Positions 10,346-21,567 of a stretch of 64,000 nt of DNA are shown here, piece after piece. Source of the stretch: Chaetomium olivaceum (lineage: Eukaryota; Ascomycota; Sordariomycetes; Sordariales; Chaetomiaceae). A model generated the notes under the pieces. The model saw only the letters and a list, made by a program, of their open reading frames with translations. It was not told where the DNA came from and did not search any database. Position 1 is the stretch's first letter, and every line of letters starts with the position of its first letter. The position numbers were made by a program, and so were the translations under genes. The stretch is from NCBI GenBank assembly GCA_039881045.1, contig JAYWVB010000052.1, positions 124,001-188,000 of the forward strand, in the 5' to 3' direction.

Positions 10346-11778
10346 GGTTGGATTGTGCTTGGGTGTTTGTTTGTTGGGTGGTGGGTGGTGATGGCGTGGA
10401 TGTAATTCACACCTGAATTTCCACGCCTAAATTTCCGTTGTGGTGATGAGACTCGGGGGCAATAGGTCCTTAAGAATCGTGTCTGGTGGTGTGATATGAG
10501 GTTGTGGGATGAAAATTGGGATACTTGCTTTCATTGTGGACTGCATGAGCTTGACCTTGGGTTAAATATCTATCTACCTCAGTCCGAGGCCATGTCACGA
10601 CGTTCAAGGTTCCAGACTTGTTGTGACGATCTCGCTTCGGGTGTCCAATCGTTGTCGACTGTTTGCGGCGAAGCATTCCCAATGTCAGCCTTGGCCTGCG
10701 CCACTCTCACCTTCAAGGGTACAAGTTACAACCTTTCTCCAATTATGGATTAGCATCATCCAGGTTTGGCGCTCGAATACAACACAATATCAGGGCACTG
10801 CCCCGTCATGCCAGCCAACGCAACGGCGAGGTCTTGCATCGTCGACTCTGTAATAATGGAATCTACTGGGTCATTATTTTGGAGGATTGGGTTTTATCGA
10901 CGACCATTAGCGCCCTGTTGCATCTCCAGGGTTTCTCTTGCTCGAACCCTGTCTTCTCCGTTTCGGCCGTCATCCTTGAGACTTTGTCCTTAGCTAACAC
11001 GATAACAAGCAGTGAAGATATCGTGGCAAGCTACAGGGTCGAAGTCGTTAACCCTTGATGCTCTAAGCGTAAGGGGGTGAGTCGATGCATTGAAACTGCC
11101 AAATCATCTTCGAATGGATGATGTAACGGTCCCAGGAGTATATTGCAACTATCTGGTGACGACTCTACGAGTACACTAAGCTTGAAGAAGAAAAGGAAAG
11201 ATGAGGGAGTCTGGCAGCTCGTGGCTGCTTTATGATCGCGAGTGCGGTGGCCCGAGCGCATTGCTAGAATGTTCGGTGTGCTGTGGGGCAACTGGGAATA
11301 GCTTCATCCAGGGGTTCGGTGGATCGTGCTTGTACGTGAGCTGGCCGAGGGTTACCGAGGCCCACTTCGGGCACAGCCCGTTACAGATGAGCTCGTCCAG
11401 GTTGGGTGACCATTGCATGACCGAGTTGACAGGCAGCAGGAAATTAGTGACATCCACAGATGGGCAACAAGACACACTCTTCATCAGTAATGCCAGTGTC
11501 TGTAACATGGACTGGAAGAGCATGAACGACAATACCACGCACCTCGACCAACCACGGCTTATTCTTACCTGCGCCGCCAGTCGAAACCATCTATCTCGAG
11601 CATCAACCGAGTGCCAATTCAGCTCGTTCATTTGAACCTTGGAATTTGATTGCCTGCATTGGCATTCGCGTGAAGTCAACAGTAATGGTATCGTCGCCGA
11701 TGGAAATATATACAGAGCAAGACACATATCACGCCGCTACAGTCACATACTTGAAACACGACATTGATGGTAGGGACG
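10346..11778. other. Intergenic, no supported gene
   Basis: Open frames here (for example minus 11230-11727) lack recognisable domains or a consistent exon structure. I cannot support a gene. Confidence 0.4.
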
Positions 11779-12986
11779 TTAATAATTTCGTTCTCGCTGA
11801 GAGCTTCGGTAGCTATGGATGTTTGCCTCGCTGTCCCCGAGAGTTGTGTCCAGCAACCGGGGGCAAACTTTGACCACCAGCAGGCGAAGCGTCGGGATGC
11901 AGGCGATGATAATGGCGAGATTGATCTCGGTGGTCACCCAATACGGAATAGCAATATCTGAGTCGGGGGCCCCCATACCGTTTCTGACATAATAAATTCG
12001 TATTCCCGAGGCGACGCAGACCCTGCACACGTGTTAGACTTCACGATAAAAACGCTGGGGTTTGATATTCGAAAACAGGGATGGGGAGAGATCTTACAAG
12101 AAACCCAGGGCAAAAACGAAGTAGAGCCAAGCTTTTTGACGCCGGGGAAGCGTCAGGGGACTGACGACGGGCAGCGGCAGACAAAATATGGCTACGTCGA
12201 GTATGAAACTGCCCGCGGCATCGGCGAGCGGCTTTTCCCTACGGATACCGAAACATTTGCGGTCGGGTAGGTCCGGTTTCCAGAATGAGTCGATAGGGAT
12301 GCAAAGGAAGATGTTGGTCACGACAGCCCAAACTCCGAAGAGCGATGTCAGGGCAATGAGATGTACGTTGCTCTGCGTGGCCAGGCCGTAAGAAAGATAT
12401 CGAGAAAGAGAAGGAGAACGGCGATCTTGGTCAGAACGACGCTGAGGTTGACAACCAATTTGCTCGCGAACAGTAACTGGAAGACAGCAATACAGAAACT
12501 GTTAGCTGATCCAGGGGATGTTACAACATTGAAAGCCGAGTAACTATGGGTCATGCTAGCTTACTTTTAAGAAAAACTCTTGGTCGTCCGGGGTCAGCTC
12601 GGAAAGGGGTTTGGGGAGGCCTAGCTCTTTATAGCTAACTATGCGGTAAAGACTCTCAATTAGCCGCTGATTTTAAGGAGTGAGATGGCACGGGAATGAA
12701 GCCTGGACATACTGACTCCCAGACAGCAGGTCTGGGCAAGGGAGGAGACCTAGGCTCACACGAAAGTCAGCATGGCCATTCCATCACACGGCGATGATGC
12801 CATGATTGTCCCATGTGTCTCGGGATAAGTACGCACAAGCGTGAGGACCATGAATAACTCGCTTAGCCCCAGCACGCGCAGAATGTAACCGCGGCAAACA
12901 AAGCGCAGAGTGACCGCTATCGTCGAGAGCAGCAGCATCACGACAGAAAACGGGAACAGCAACGCGCCTACACCGGTTCTGGCCAT
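11779..12986 (-). CDS. PTH11-like rhodopsin-domain integral membrane protein, one frameshift
   Basis: A seven-helix fungal membrane protein of the rhodopsin-domain family related to PTH11 receptors. Exon 1 starts MARTGVGALLFPF and contains LRFVCRGYILRVLG and FMVLTL; its 3' end is not resolved (a GTGCGT donor follows directly). Exon 2 is 12565-12666, ending TPDDQEFFLK. Exon 3 starts at 12476 with LLFASKLVVNLSVVLTKI. It includes FGVWAVVTNIFLCIPI, WKPDLPDRKC and LPLPVV, and ends at FALGFL with a GTAAG donor. The last exon begins GVCVASGIRIYYVRN and continues with WVTTEINLAIIIACIPTLR, a hallmark of the family. The frame breaks near 12357-12362: one base is missing between RRATY and LIALTS. The ligand is unknown. 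Confidence 0.75.
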
Positions 12987-13865
12987 GATAATTCATTGCA
13001 GTCGCAACGAGATGCATTCAATCGCATGTAGTCCGGATTACAGATTATTTGGACCGGGTTGGGAAAGGGAAAAGAGTCTGTCCTGGGTGTTTTGGTGTGG
13101 CGTTGCCCCTGAATATTACGGCTCACGTAATCGTTTGTGTGCTCGGGAGCTTGGAAGACCTGGTCACGGCGTCCCCAGGGGTTGCCCAATGAATGGTGCC
13201 AGAGAACAGGGTCTGAATTTCGGCCAACCCAACTGAGTCTCGTTCGTTGTCTCATTCGTGTACACTAAACCGAGTCCGACGCCCTCACCTTATCTTGTTT
13301 GTCAAGCACGGCCCTTGAAGCACAGCCGCAGCCGGCCGAAGCCATCGGGTCGGCATCTTCTCGTTTCGTTCATACCAAGCAAGATACACGTCATCCCCAC
13401 GTAAAATCATGTGTCTCGGGTAACTCGGATCAGGTCGCCAGCTTATGTATGGGTTTTGCAAATCCCTATGTACAGCAATTCCAAATCTTCGCAAATGTCG
13501 GAGAAGGGGTCAAGGGGCTTCATTCATAGGCACGTTACGCACCTGGCAATTGAGCAAACTTGAGTTTTTCACAATAGGGAAATGTGCTGCAAGGCAGTTG
13601 CCCACGTCTTAACCCGACGCAAGGGCTATGCTGGCGTTATTAACGAAGCCAGTCAACTGGAAGCACTCGATGTCTCGGGGATACCGGAAGCATGGGTGAG
13701 GGCACGGGGACCAGAGGTTGCAAGGTTATGTAGTGACAAATTTCCAATTCTGTTTTCTTGTCAAATTACTTCAAAGCCATGATTTCTCGCGAGCCCCGGA
13801 GGATTCTCCCATCAGAAAAAAATGCCAGGCTTGCACCACATGTGACTCCTCCGGGCCCCATACCC
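12987..13865. other. Intergenic, no supported gene
   Basis: Spacer between two minus-strand genes; nothing recognised. Confidence 0.4.
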
Positions 13866-16735
13866 TCATGTGGAGGGTACTGGTATCTTATCACCCTTCT
13901 GAGCCTCCAGAATGGCCCTGCGCAATGAACCCTCCAACCTCTGAACACTATCCCGCGTCGTGGTTTGGCCAGTCATTACATACAGAGTGTTGCCCAACAC
14001 CCGAGTGTGCACGTTCCACGGTGATTCGTACGACCCGTCTTGCCCAGCGTTTTGCGGACGTTGAAGGAGTGCCGTCTGTACCGTTTTCGCGGCACTGCTC
14101 TTGTAGCTATCCATACCATCGGAGCTGGTGATCCGGATGGCCAAAACGCTCCCCGAGAGCCCAGACGCCGCTGACGAAGTCCCTTGGGAGTTGACCCACC
14201 CAGGAGACAAACTCAGGGCTCCAAACGGACCACACCTGGTCTTCCGTAGGGCTTGCCGAGCTAGCTCGTAGTGCGTTCTGGGCTCGTTCATGCGCTGCCT
14301 TTGCCCAGTCCCAGTCTCCTCGGGCGTCCATCTGCTGTAACTCTCTTAGACTCTCTAGGGCAACCTGGCATCCAACTGCATGTGCTGTGTAGCTGTGACC
14401 GTGCAAGAGGGCATCACTCTTGTCGTCGCTGGCAAAGGCATTGAATATGCTCTCGGAGGCAAGAGTCACGCTCAGTGGAACCAGCCCACCGGTCAGCAAC
14501 TTGGCATGGACTGAGATGTCTGCATCAACGCCGAGGAACGCCGCACTGAAGCGCCCGAGTCGGTAAAGACCTGTGAAGACCTCGTCGAAGATAACAGGTA
14601 GGCCGGACCAGGTGTGTTCTACGGTCGTTGCATCAGTGGGACCCGATTTGTCACCAAACAAAGCCGGGTTTTGCCGAACGAGCTTGACGAGGGTTCGCTG
14701 AAATAGAGGGTCGCTAAACCAGCAGCCCTATCAGTATGGGATTGTTTCCAAGGCCCCCAACCTTTTTCAGCAAGGACGGGAGTGGGCACTTACACGAGAA
14801 GCATCCCGCCCGCGCCCAGGACGACGGGCTCGATCATGAGGGCCCCAAACCTTTGTCCTTGGGCGGCAAGCTTCTTGAGCGTAGCGAGAATAACCTGTTC
14901 GTAAAACCGTCCCTCTTCCCTTGGCTCTCGAGCCTCAACATCAAACACATCCGAAAGCGAAGCGTACGCAACCCCCGACCGACCACCGGCAAGTTTACGC
15001 ACCTCGTCCGGATATTTCACCCTCCAACTCCCATCACTGAACTCAACAACCGGATATTTGAACCAATACCCCCTCCCCTCATACCATTCCACCTTCTCAT
15101 TAAACACGCACGGCTCCGAGCAATCCATCGCCCCGATCGTATCCCATGATAACTCCCCCTCAACCCCAACACCCCCAACTTGTCCCCCCCTTCGCCGCCT
15201 TTCAATCCGCCCCTCACCCGCACCGCCCGCAACGCCATCTTCACAGCCACCTCCACCCCGGTGCTCCCATTATCCGAGAAGAACGCGCGCGCAAGGCGGG
15301 GGTTGCCCATCCCGGCTAGGAGGGTCTCGGCAAGTCCAAGCGCGGGCTCGTGCACCGCTTCGGCGAACATGACGTGGCCGTAGCGGCCGGCGGCGTAGGC
15401 GGCGGTTAGTGCGAGGGTGGGGTTGCCGTGGCCCAGGCCTTGCGTCCACCAGGAGGCGGAGCCGTCGAAGGAGGGTTGCAGAAGCTGAGGTGGGGGGTTG
15501 GTGGGTGGAGGGGCGGTGGTCGCTTGGGTGGTGGTTGTTGGGGTCGTTGTTGTGGTGGTGGTGGTGGTGGTAATGGTGGATGGTGGGGGGGTCAGGGTTT
15601 GGAACCAGTCCCCGTGGGCGGAGTCGATAGTGATGATTTTGTCGGGGGTGAGGTGCTTTTGCTGAGTGAAGGGGTACCAGATTGTCTGGGAGGCTTTGGT
15701 GCTCATGGATTGGAGGCGCGAGATGCGGTCGCTGTGGCGGCTATCCAAGTGCTTTAGGATCTCGCGCAAGTTGTTGTCGCTTCCACCACTATCCTCATAG
15801 TATCGTGACATCGCCGCGACGTCAGCGTCTGTGTCGTCGTGGATGCGTTTTGGCGGCTGTAGGAATGTCATCACGGGAATGTTGTGTTGCTTTTTGAAGT
15901 ATTCGGTGAGATACTGGTGGTTTTGGAACTCAGCTTCCCGGAAAAGCAGCACCGCCTCAATATCGTAACCGCGGAGCTTCAGTGATTCGAACGCCGAGAT
16001 GGTCTGTGAAATACCGCCAAGCTTACTATCGCCAACGAGAACGACAGGGAGCCTGAGTGGCCTGTACAGGTTGCTTGAGTTGAGCCTGATGGGCCGGGAG
16101 AGTGTACACCGCCCGCCGTCTCGATAAACAGCCATCCCGGTCCACGCGACGCTTGGTGCGTTGCCGATCTTGAAACCTCTGCTAAGACAGTGTTGTCGCA
16201 GACAATCGGCTTAAAAGAAGTAGATCTGTTAGCCATCCACCTCAATGGTTGTTTCCATCACACGAAGGAAACGCGAAGACCTGAACCTACCTGCCCTGAG
16301 GCCTGAGCCGCAATATGAAGGCTAACGGCTAGTTCATATTGAAAAAGCGTCTTGCTACTGATTTCGGGCGCAAACTTTCGGATATGCCTTCAACCAGGAA
16401 AGGAAGCCATATTGTTAGAACAAGCGTTGGCGGGTCCAATGTCACATTTCATGAAGAAGGGCAGATCATCTGCACAAACGAAGCAATGGTTACTATTACT
16501 GTATCCGATGCAAATCGACGGAAGAAATGCACATACACAGGTCATCGGCATCGGCAGCCGCTCCTGTCGAGACAGGTTTCAAATAAGATGTCTCTTCATC
16601 GGGCCAGAGCTTATGGGCACCTTTGCACAGGATGGTCGTAACCACTGTCTTGCCGACCTCGGTGTTGGCTCCGTAGACCTGATGAATTCGCAGGGAACGC
16701 CAGAGCAGCGACCTGGCCGGCGGGAGTAAAGACAT
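13866..16735 (-). CDS. bioDA: Bifunctional dethiobiotin synthetase / DAPA aminotransferase, frameshifted
   Basis: A BIO3-BIO1 fusion catalysing the amination of 8-amino-7-oxononanoate to DAPA and its closure to dethiobiotin. Exons: 16539-16735, 16291-16387, 14794-16209 and 13866-14713; introns have GT-AG ends and the third exon is entered in phase 0. The synthetase half has the P-loop GANTEVGKT, KPVSTG, ETAGGVHSPGPSG and VVLVGDSKLGG. The aminotransferase half has WYPFTQQ, FDGSASWWTQGLGHGNP, FSDNGSTGVEVAVKMA, FDEVFTGLYRLG and HAKLLTGG with the PLP lysine. Frames break at 16069-16070 (one base missing), 15143-15145 (one missing) and 14151-14154 (one extra). Correcting them gives exactly 853 codons (852 residues). 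It is divergent from the KAPA synthase gene. Real inactivation would cause biotin auxotrophy; sequence error is the simpler reading. Confidence 0.88.
15490..15590 (-). repeat. Thr/Pro-coding microsatellite inside the aminotransferase half
   Basis: A G/T-rich low-complexity tract on the plus strand encodes, on the minus strand, a run of about 20 threonines followed by a Pro-rich stretch. It sits between the conserved SAHGDWFQTL and FDGSASWWTQGL motifs, probably a surface loop of variable length. Confidence 0.7.
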
Positions 16736-17055
16736 TGGAACGCTTCTCGGTTTCCTTTCTCAGCTCACGCACGAGAACGTGTTTTGACAAGAAGTCTCCG
16801 AAATTGGCGTTTTGTATTCGGTAGGGCTTTCAACCCTCGGATGAACCTTGGAAGCGGTTGAGCAATTTAACATTGCAACCCCGATGCAAGCCGACTTCGG
16901 CGGCACCACTTATGACTCGAATCAACCAGTCAAACTGTGTGACATATGATAACTAAATAATTTCGGTAATTCTCGGTTGGTTCCGCTTAACCCAATTGCT
17001 CCTTCAAACCGAGAGGTCGGTGGAGGGAACGCCCAGAAAGGGGCATTTCACAAAA
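16736..17055. promoter_or_regulatory. Shared promoter of the divergent biotin genes
   Basis: A 320-base gap between the two start codons. It contains an AT-rich core around 16940-16975. No specific operator recognised. Confidence 0.5.
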
Positions 17056-18550
17056 ATGTCTGAAAAGGCTCAAAAAAACGCGCTCGATACAGTGCTTGCC
17101 TCTCTTCTCGACCGCCGACGTGCGCGAAATCAGCTGAGGAGTCTGACCACAGTTCCAGATGGCACAGTCGACTTCTCTTCCAATGACTACCTGTCGCTCT
17201 CCTCCCAGCCCGCCGTACAGCAGGCGTTTCTAGCTCGCCTGCACGAAGCTGTATCGCTGAGTCCCGCCGACCACAGCATTCGCCCATCGTCACTCTTGGG
17301 ATCTGGTGGTTCGCGTTTATTGGATGGAAATTCGCCTTTTGCAGAGTCTCTGGAATGCACGCTGGCCAACTTCCACGGCGCTCAGGCCGGCCTGCTCTTC
17401 AACTCGGCGATGGATGCTAACGTGGGTCTGTTCTCATGCGTCCCCCAGCCTGGAGACGTGATTGTTCATGACAGCCTCATCCACGCGAGCGTCCATGATG
17501 GAATGCGGTTGAGTAGGGCTGGGAGACGGATACCGTTCGCCCATAGTAGGGTTTGGGACGCCCCGGACTTGGGCACTTCTTACTTTGTCGGAAAGTCTCT
17601 TGAGGCAGTCTTACGGGACCTAATACAGGAACCGGAGGGGGCCAACTTTCGGTCAGGAAAGAGCAACGTTTTTATCGCTGTCGAGGGTGTCTACAGCATG
17701 GATGGCGATGTCGCCCCCTTGTTTGAGATTGTTGAGTGTGTCGAGCGTTATCTTCCCCAGGGGAACGGCTACATCATCGTCGATGAAGCACATTCGGCAG
17801 GTATCTTCGGAGACCGTGGTCGGGGCTTGGTGAGTGAGCTGGGTCTTGAGGGGCGGGTGTGGGCAAGGGTACTCGGCTTTGGAAAAGCCATCGGTTGCGC
17901 CGGAGGTAAACAATTCTCTTGCTCTCTTGCCGTTGAAGAGGTCAAGGTTACTTTAAGAAGAACAATGTTAACACCTAACTGTGACGATCAAAGGCATGGT
18001 ACTTTGCTCAACTACAACACGCTCTTACCTCATCAACTACGCGCGCACCCTGATCTACACAACCGCCATGGCTTTTCCTTCCCTCGCGAGCATTGATGCG
18101 GCGTACAAATTTCTTGCGGCAGGCCAAGCAAAACAATTGCTGGTCCACCTCGATGTTCTTGTCCAAAGGACACACCAGCTCCTCCTCACGGTGTGCGCCC
18201 GCCATCGTTCCCCGCCCGAGCTACTACGCGTCAATCCTGGAAAGCCACGGTCACCTGTCATTCCACTCCTTACCTCTCAGCCCCGCAACCTGGCTAAACA
18301 CTGTCAACAGAAGGGGTTCATGGTGCGTCCCATTGTGGCACCGACCGTACCGAAAGGGCAGGAAAGGATTAGGATATGCCTTCATGCGAAGAATTCTATG
18401 GTCGAAGTGAAAGGATTAGTTGAGGCGGTTGAAGAGTGGTTATTAAAAGCGATGAAGGGACAAAGTGAATGTAAAGATGTGACGTTGATGGAGGCAACGC
18501 ATAGTCAACCGACATCGCAAGGACAGGAAACGGGAAGGGCAAAGATATAG
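17056..18550 (+). CDS. bioF: 8-amino-7-oxononanoate synthase (KAPA synthase)
   Basis: A PLP-dependent enzyme that condenses pimeloyl-CoA with alanine, the first committed step of biotin synthesis; its product feeds the divergent BIO3-BIO1 gene. I start at the ATG at 17056; the frame further upstream has only a TTG. Visible motifs: FSSNDYLSL, GSGGSRLLDGN, FNSAMDANVG, VEGVYSMDGD, DEAHSAGIFGDRGRG (PLP Asp and His) and GFGKAIGCAGG (PLP Lys). One intron of 88 nt (17906-17993, donor GTAAAC, branch CTAAC at 17975) changes frame and joins GCAGG to MVLCSTTTRSYLINYARTLIY. No frameshift is needed. The last 30 or so residues are a weakly conserved tail. Confidence 0.9.
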
Positions 18551-18895
18551 AAGGCAATTAACAAGTCCAGCCTGGTGGTCGTCCTGATTTTGCGTCGGCA
18601 ACGGTAGGTAGCTACCTAGAGAGAACCAAACGAATGATAGTGCGGCAACCGCTTGTGTCTAAGACCAAAGGATCGATGAGCACAGAACCAGTGATGTGTT
18701 GTGCCAAGTGACCTCCTAGATATATCTTCCCCTTGCATACACCACGGCCGCCTTCCTTCCCTGTAGGTCTTCCAGTGTGGAATTAAACGCGCCGGAACCA
18801 AAAGTGCAACCATGGCTCTCGACCATCCATCCGCAACACCAAAACCAGTATACCGTCAAACCACAAGCCCAACCAACAACCGCCTCAAATTTTGT
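18551..18895. other. Intergenic between convergent genes
   Basis: 3' regions of two convergent genes; nothing else seen. Confidence 0.5.
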
Positions 18896-19168
18896 CTAGC
18901 AAGTGCAGAATTTGGTGTCGCCGACGCCAGCGTCACAGCACCCAATGCTGCCGCACTCGGCGCTCAGGGTCCAACGACGCTGGGAGGTGCAGACCTGGAT
19001 GACGTAGGTGTCGCCGCGGTTGTAGCAGCAATACTGGCCCGGGTTGCACGGCAGCGCCCTGTCGCACTCGCTCGGGCCTTCCTGCCGTTCCGTGAGAAGC
19101 TGGCCGGGCACCGCGCCGGCGGAGGCGAGTGTGGCGGTCGTGAGGGCGAGGAGGGTGGTGAGCTGCAT
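18896..19168 (-). CDS. Small secreted cysteine-rich protein
   Basis: A 90-residue protein starting MQLTTLLALTTATLASAG, a clear signal peptide. I prefer this start over the in-frame ATG at 19228, whose extra 20 residues would put a polar stretch before the signal. The mature part has ten cysteines, including two CC pairs (YCCY and GCCD) and a CTC end, implying several disulfides. No catalytic motif. It is similar in kind to fungal effector-like or antimicrobial small proteins, but I recognise no family. Isolated gene, single exon. Confidence 0.7.
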   Translation of the reverse strand: MQLTTLLALTTATLASAGAVPGQLLTERQEGPSECDRALPCNPGQYCCYNRGDTYVIQVCTSQRRWTLSAECGSIGCCDAGVGDTKFCTC

Positions 19169-20084
19169 TTTGGTGGAGAGTTGGGGAGGGTGTTGTTGAT
19201 TGCAAGTTGAGAAATTTTGAAGGTGCAATTTTGGGGCAGAAAACTTGGTGTGGTAAGAGCACTGCAGTGTTTGATGTTGCGATCACAGTTTGGGATGATA
19301 ACATGGGGGATCATTTACACATCTTTATACCTTTTTCTCCCACACTTTGACCGGCTCTTCTTGGGCAAACATTTTGTTGGCATTGCTGCCTTTTCCAGGA
19401 GATTTACAAAGACTCAAAGAATAATATCCAATCATTCCATTTTCTGATAGCTCACACGAGAGGTGATCAGGGTCCTTGATCAGGTTTCTGGTGGTAGGTG
19501 ACGAATCCTCCATCCAATTCTTCTTACATTCGGTTCACTTAGGTCATTGTAAGGTCACGGTGCTTACGTTGGAATTCCTGATCTAGAATTGGAAGGGATA
19601 TGCTCTTATGCGACCACTGGTTGGCCGTGTTACGGAAGTGTCATTGGAAACCACCGCTCGGCGTAATCAACCAAGGCTTGGGTGCATACTTTGGCCCCCA
19701 AAGGTAAACCTGCATACCCTCAGGTTAGATTAGCACATACGGGCGCATTCGGGGACCATTTTATGATAGGATGACCGCACTTCCCCGGCAGGAGAATGGT
19801 TCAGGGTCCCCGTCCTTCAATGCAACCGCTCGTATGTACAACAATGAATTGATGGACATACTCGGCCCATGGAGACTACCTAGGTACTTTCACTGCAAGT
19901 GGTGAAGCACTCGTCGATCCTCCCTCGGCCAGAGTCGGCTCAAATGAAAGGGAAGGTGATAAGGGGGATGTTGACTTATGAGTTGCCGGGCCTGCCAATC
20001 TTGTATTAACAGCGTCAAGCTAGGCACATGAGTTTCGCCCCCTATTCACTACTATTATGCGGCAAAACCGACATATACAAATAT
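19169..20084. other. Intergenic, no supported gene
   Basis: Promoter of the secreted protein and spacer. No coding pattern recognised on either strand. Confidence 0.45.
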
Positions 20085-21036
20085 TCAGTCACAAGCTAAA
20101 AGAAAGTTGTCGAAATGGGAGCCGAAGTCGCTTGGTAGGTCCTCAGCCGTTAGCAATAACCTCGTAAAGTCCTCTTCGTTTTGGTGGCCATCGAGGTTTG
20201 GGGCAGTAGGAATGTCTCCAGGGTCATAAGTTACAATGCCCTCGTAACTCAAATTGGGAAGTTCCCATGTTGGGGGGACGTCGCAATCGTTTCCAGAGCC
20301 AAAGTGGAGGCCGTCAAAGACACGGTTGCCCGTGAAAAAAGCCATGCACTGGAAACAGCTCCCAACATCCCGGCAGCAAGGGGACTGCGTCTCCCCAGTA
20401 TCCGCGCTGCTCGGAAGAGCTTCGTCGAAGGGTAGGTCGGCGAACAAAAAGTCCAACGCTGTGTGGCACCGTATCAGCAACCAGGGCATCTTCAAGGGGA
20501 AGCAACCCGAAAGTCTTACATGGCAATGCTCTTCGATCGTCTTCCTTCCCATTACTCCCTGGCGGCCCCTCGTTCCGGACGCATGTCTCGTTCCGCGCTT
20601 GGATCGGCAACGCGTTGCGGTTGGACTTTTCCTTTCGTACTTTCATAGCGTAGGCGCTAGGAGTGAGGCCCATAACAGCCTTGAAGACCCCGTGGAAGTA
20701 CCTTGGCGATAAACCGACGCTGCACGCCAAGCTTTCGAGAGTGAGCACTCCGCCAGCGGCATCCATCAGGTCGCAAGCCTTTCGGACGGCCTTCTTATGC
20801 CCCGCTTGATGTTCAAAGTCGTTTTGTGATGGTTTGCATCGCTTGCAGGCTCGGAACCCAGCACATTCCGCCTCGCTTGCCGTCTCAAAAAAGACGACGT
20901 TTGCCTTGCGCGCCAGGGGGAGGGACATGTTGGACGGCAATAGATCTGAGTGGTCTTGACACCGTACAAAAATGCAGAAGCTGCAAGGGTTGCGGATCTC
21001 GAGCGCTCGCCATCGAGAGTGCGGAGTTTCGAACAT
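20085..21036 (-). CDS. Ada-type zinc domain plus AraC helix-turn-helix protein, frameshifted
   Basis: Resembles the N-terminal half of bacterial Ada: a zinc/methyl-acceptor domain (SRWRALEIRN, YGVKTTQIYCRPTCPS, FRACKRCKPS; four cysteines) followed by an AraC-type helix-turn-helix (LTLESLACSVGLSPRYFHGVFKAVMG). The O6-methylguanine methyltransferase half is absent. By family knowledge it would take methyl groups from DNA phosphotriesters and act as an alkylation-responsive regulator. Intron 20459-20519 (GTAAGA...CACAG) joins to an acidic C-terminal region ending FDNFLLACD. Frames break at 20987-20989 (one extra base or two missing) and at the run 20916-20920 (one missing). Corrected length is 296 residues with consistent phase. 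Confidence 0.78.
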
Positions 21037-21567
21037 GTTGGGCCAGAGTGGTGGTTGCGCGCAAGTCAGTGAATCCTAGCAATGGCATCGGTCACCACAG
21101 TTGGGAGGTGGAGGAGTTGGGAGTGGAAACCGCCTTGGCCTCGAATTGAGGAATCACCACGGAACCTGCTGTCGAAGTGACCAATAAAAACGGGTATGAC
21201 AGCTCGATGTGGGCCCCCTTGCTCGAGAATTGACCCGTCGCCGACAGAGCATGTTGCCAAAGTGGCCAATGGTAACAGCCTGTCAGTTCCTCTCAGCCAT
21301 GACATGACTGTCACGGAGAAAGATGATGTGAAATTCGGGTAGCGAGGAAGGGCGTGGTTGGACATTCATTGAGAAATTAACTGCTTGATCCCTGAAATCA
21401 GAGGTGAAGGGCGTATTGGCAGGCATCGGTTTAGTAAACAGATGCAGCCCCGGGGCCGTCGGATTGTTGGGACATGTGTATATAAGTCCCTTCTGCCAGT
21501 CGGTTTTGGAGCGGTATTCTAGTAAGAAACACAAACAGCTGGACCATACCACCCAAAAACCGCAACC
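21037..21567. promoter_or_regulatory. Bidirectional promoter with imperfect direct repeat and TATA box
   Basis: Lies between the divergent Ada-like and reductase genes. A roughly 68-base imperfect direct repeat spans 21133-21200 and 21217-21285, sharing GAATTGA, TG(T/C)C and AAGTGRCCAAT blocks. A TATATAAG box at about 21479-21486 sits some 85 bases before the reductase start. The common promoter suggests, but does not show, co-regulation. Confidence 0.5.

Noticed and set aside
11230..11727. 165-residue minus-strand frame downstream of the PTH11-like gene
   Set aside because: No domain, no splice continuity with the gene upstream, composition not protein-like.
15490..15590. G/T-rich tract considered as a telomere-like or regulatory repeat
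   Set aside because: It lies inside the aminotransferase coding frame and is translated as a Thr/Pro loop.
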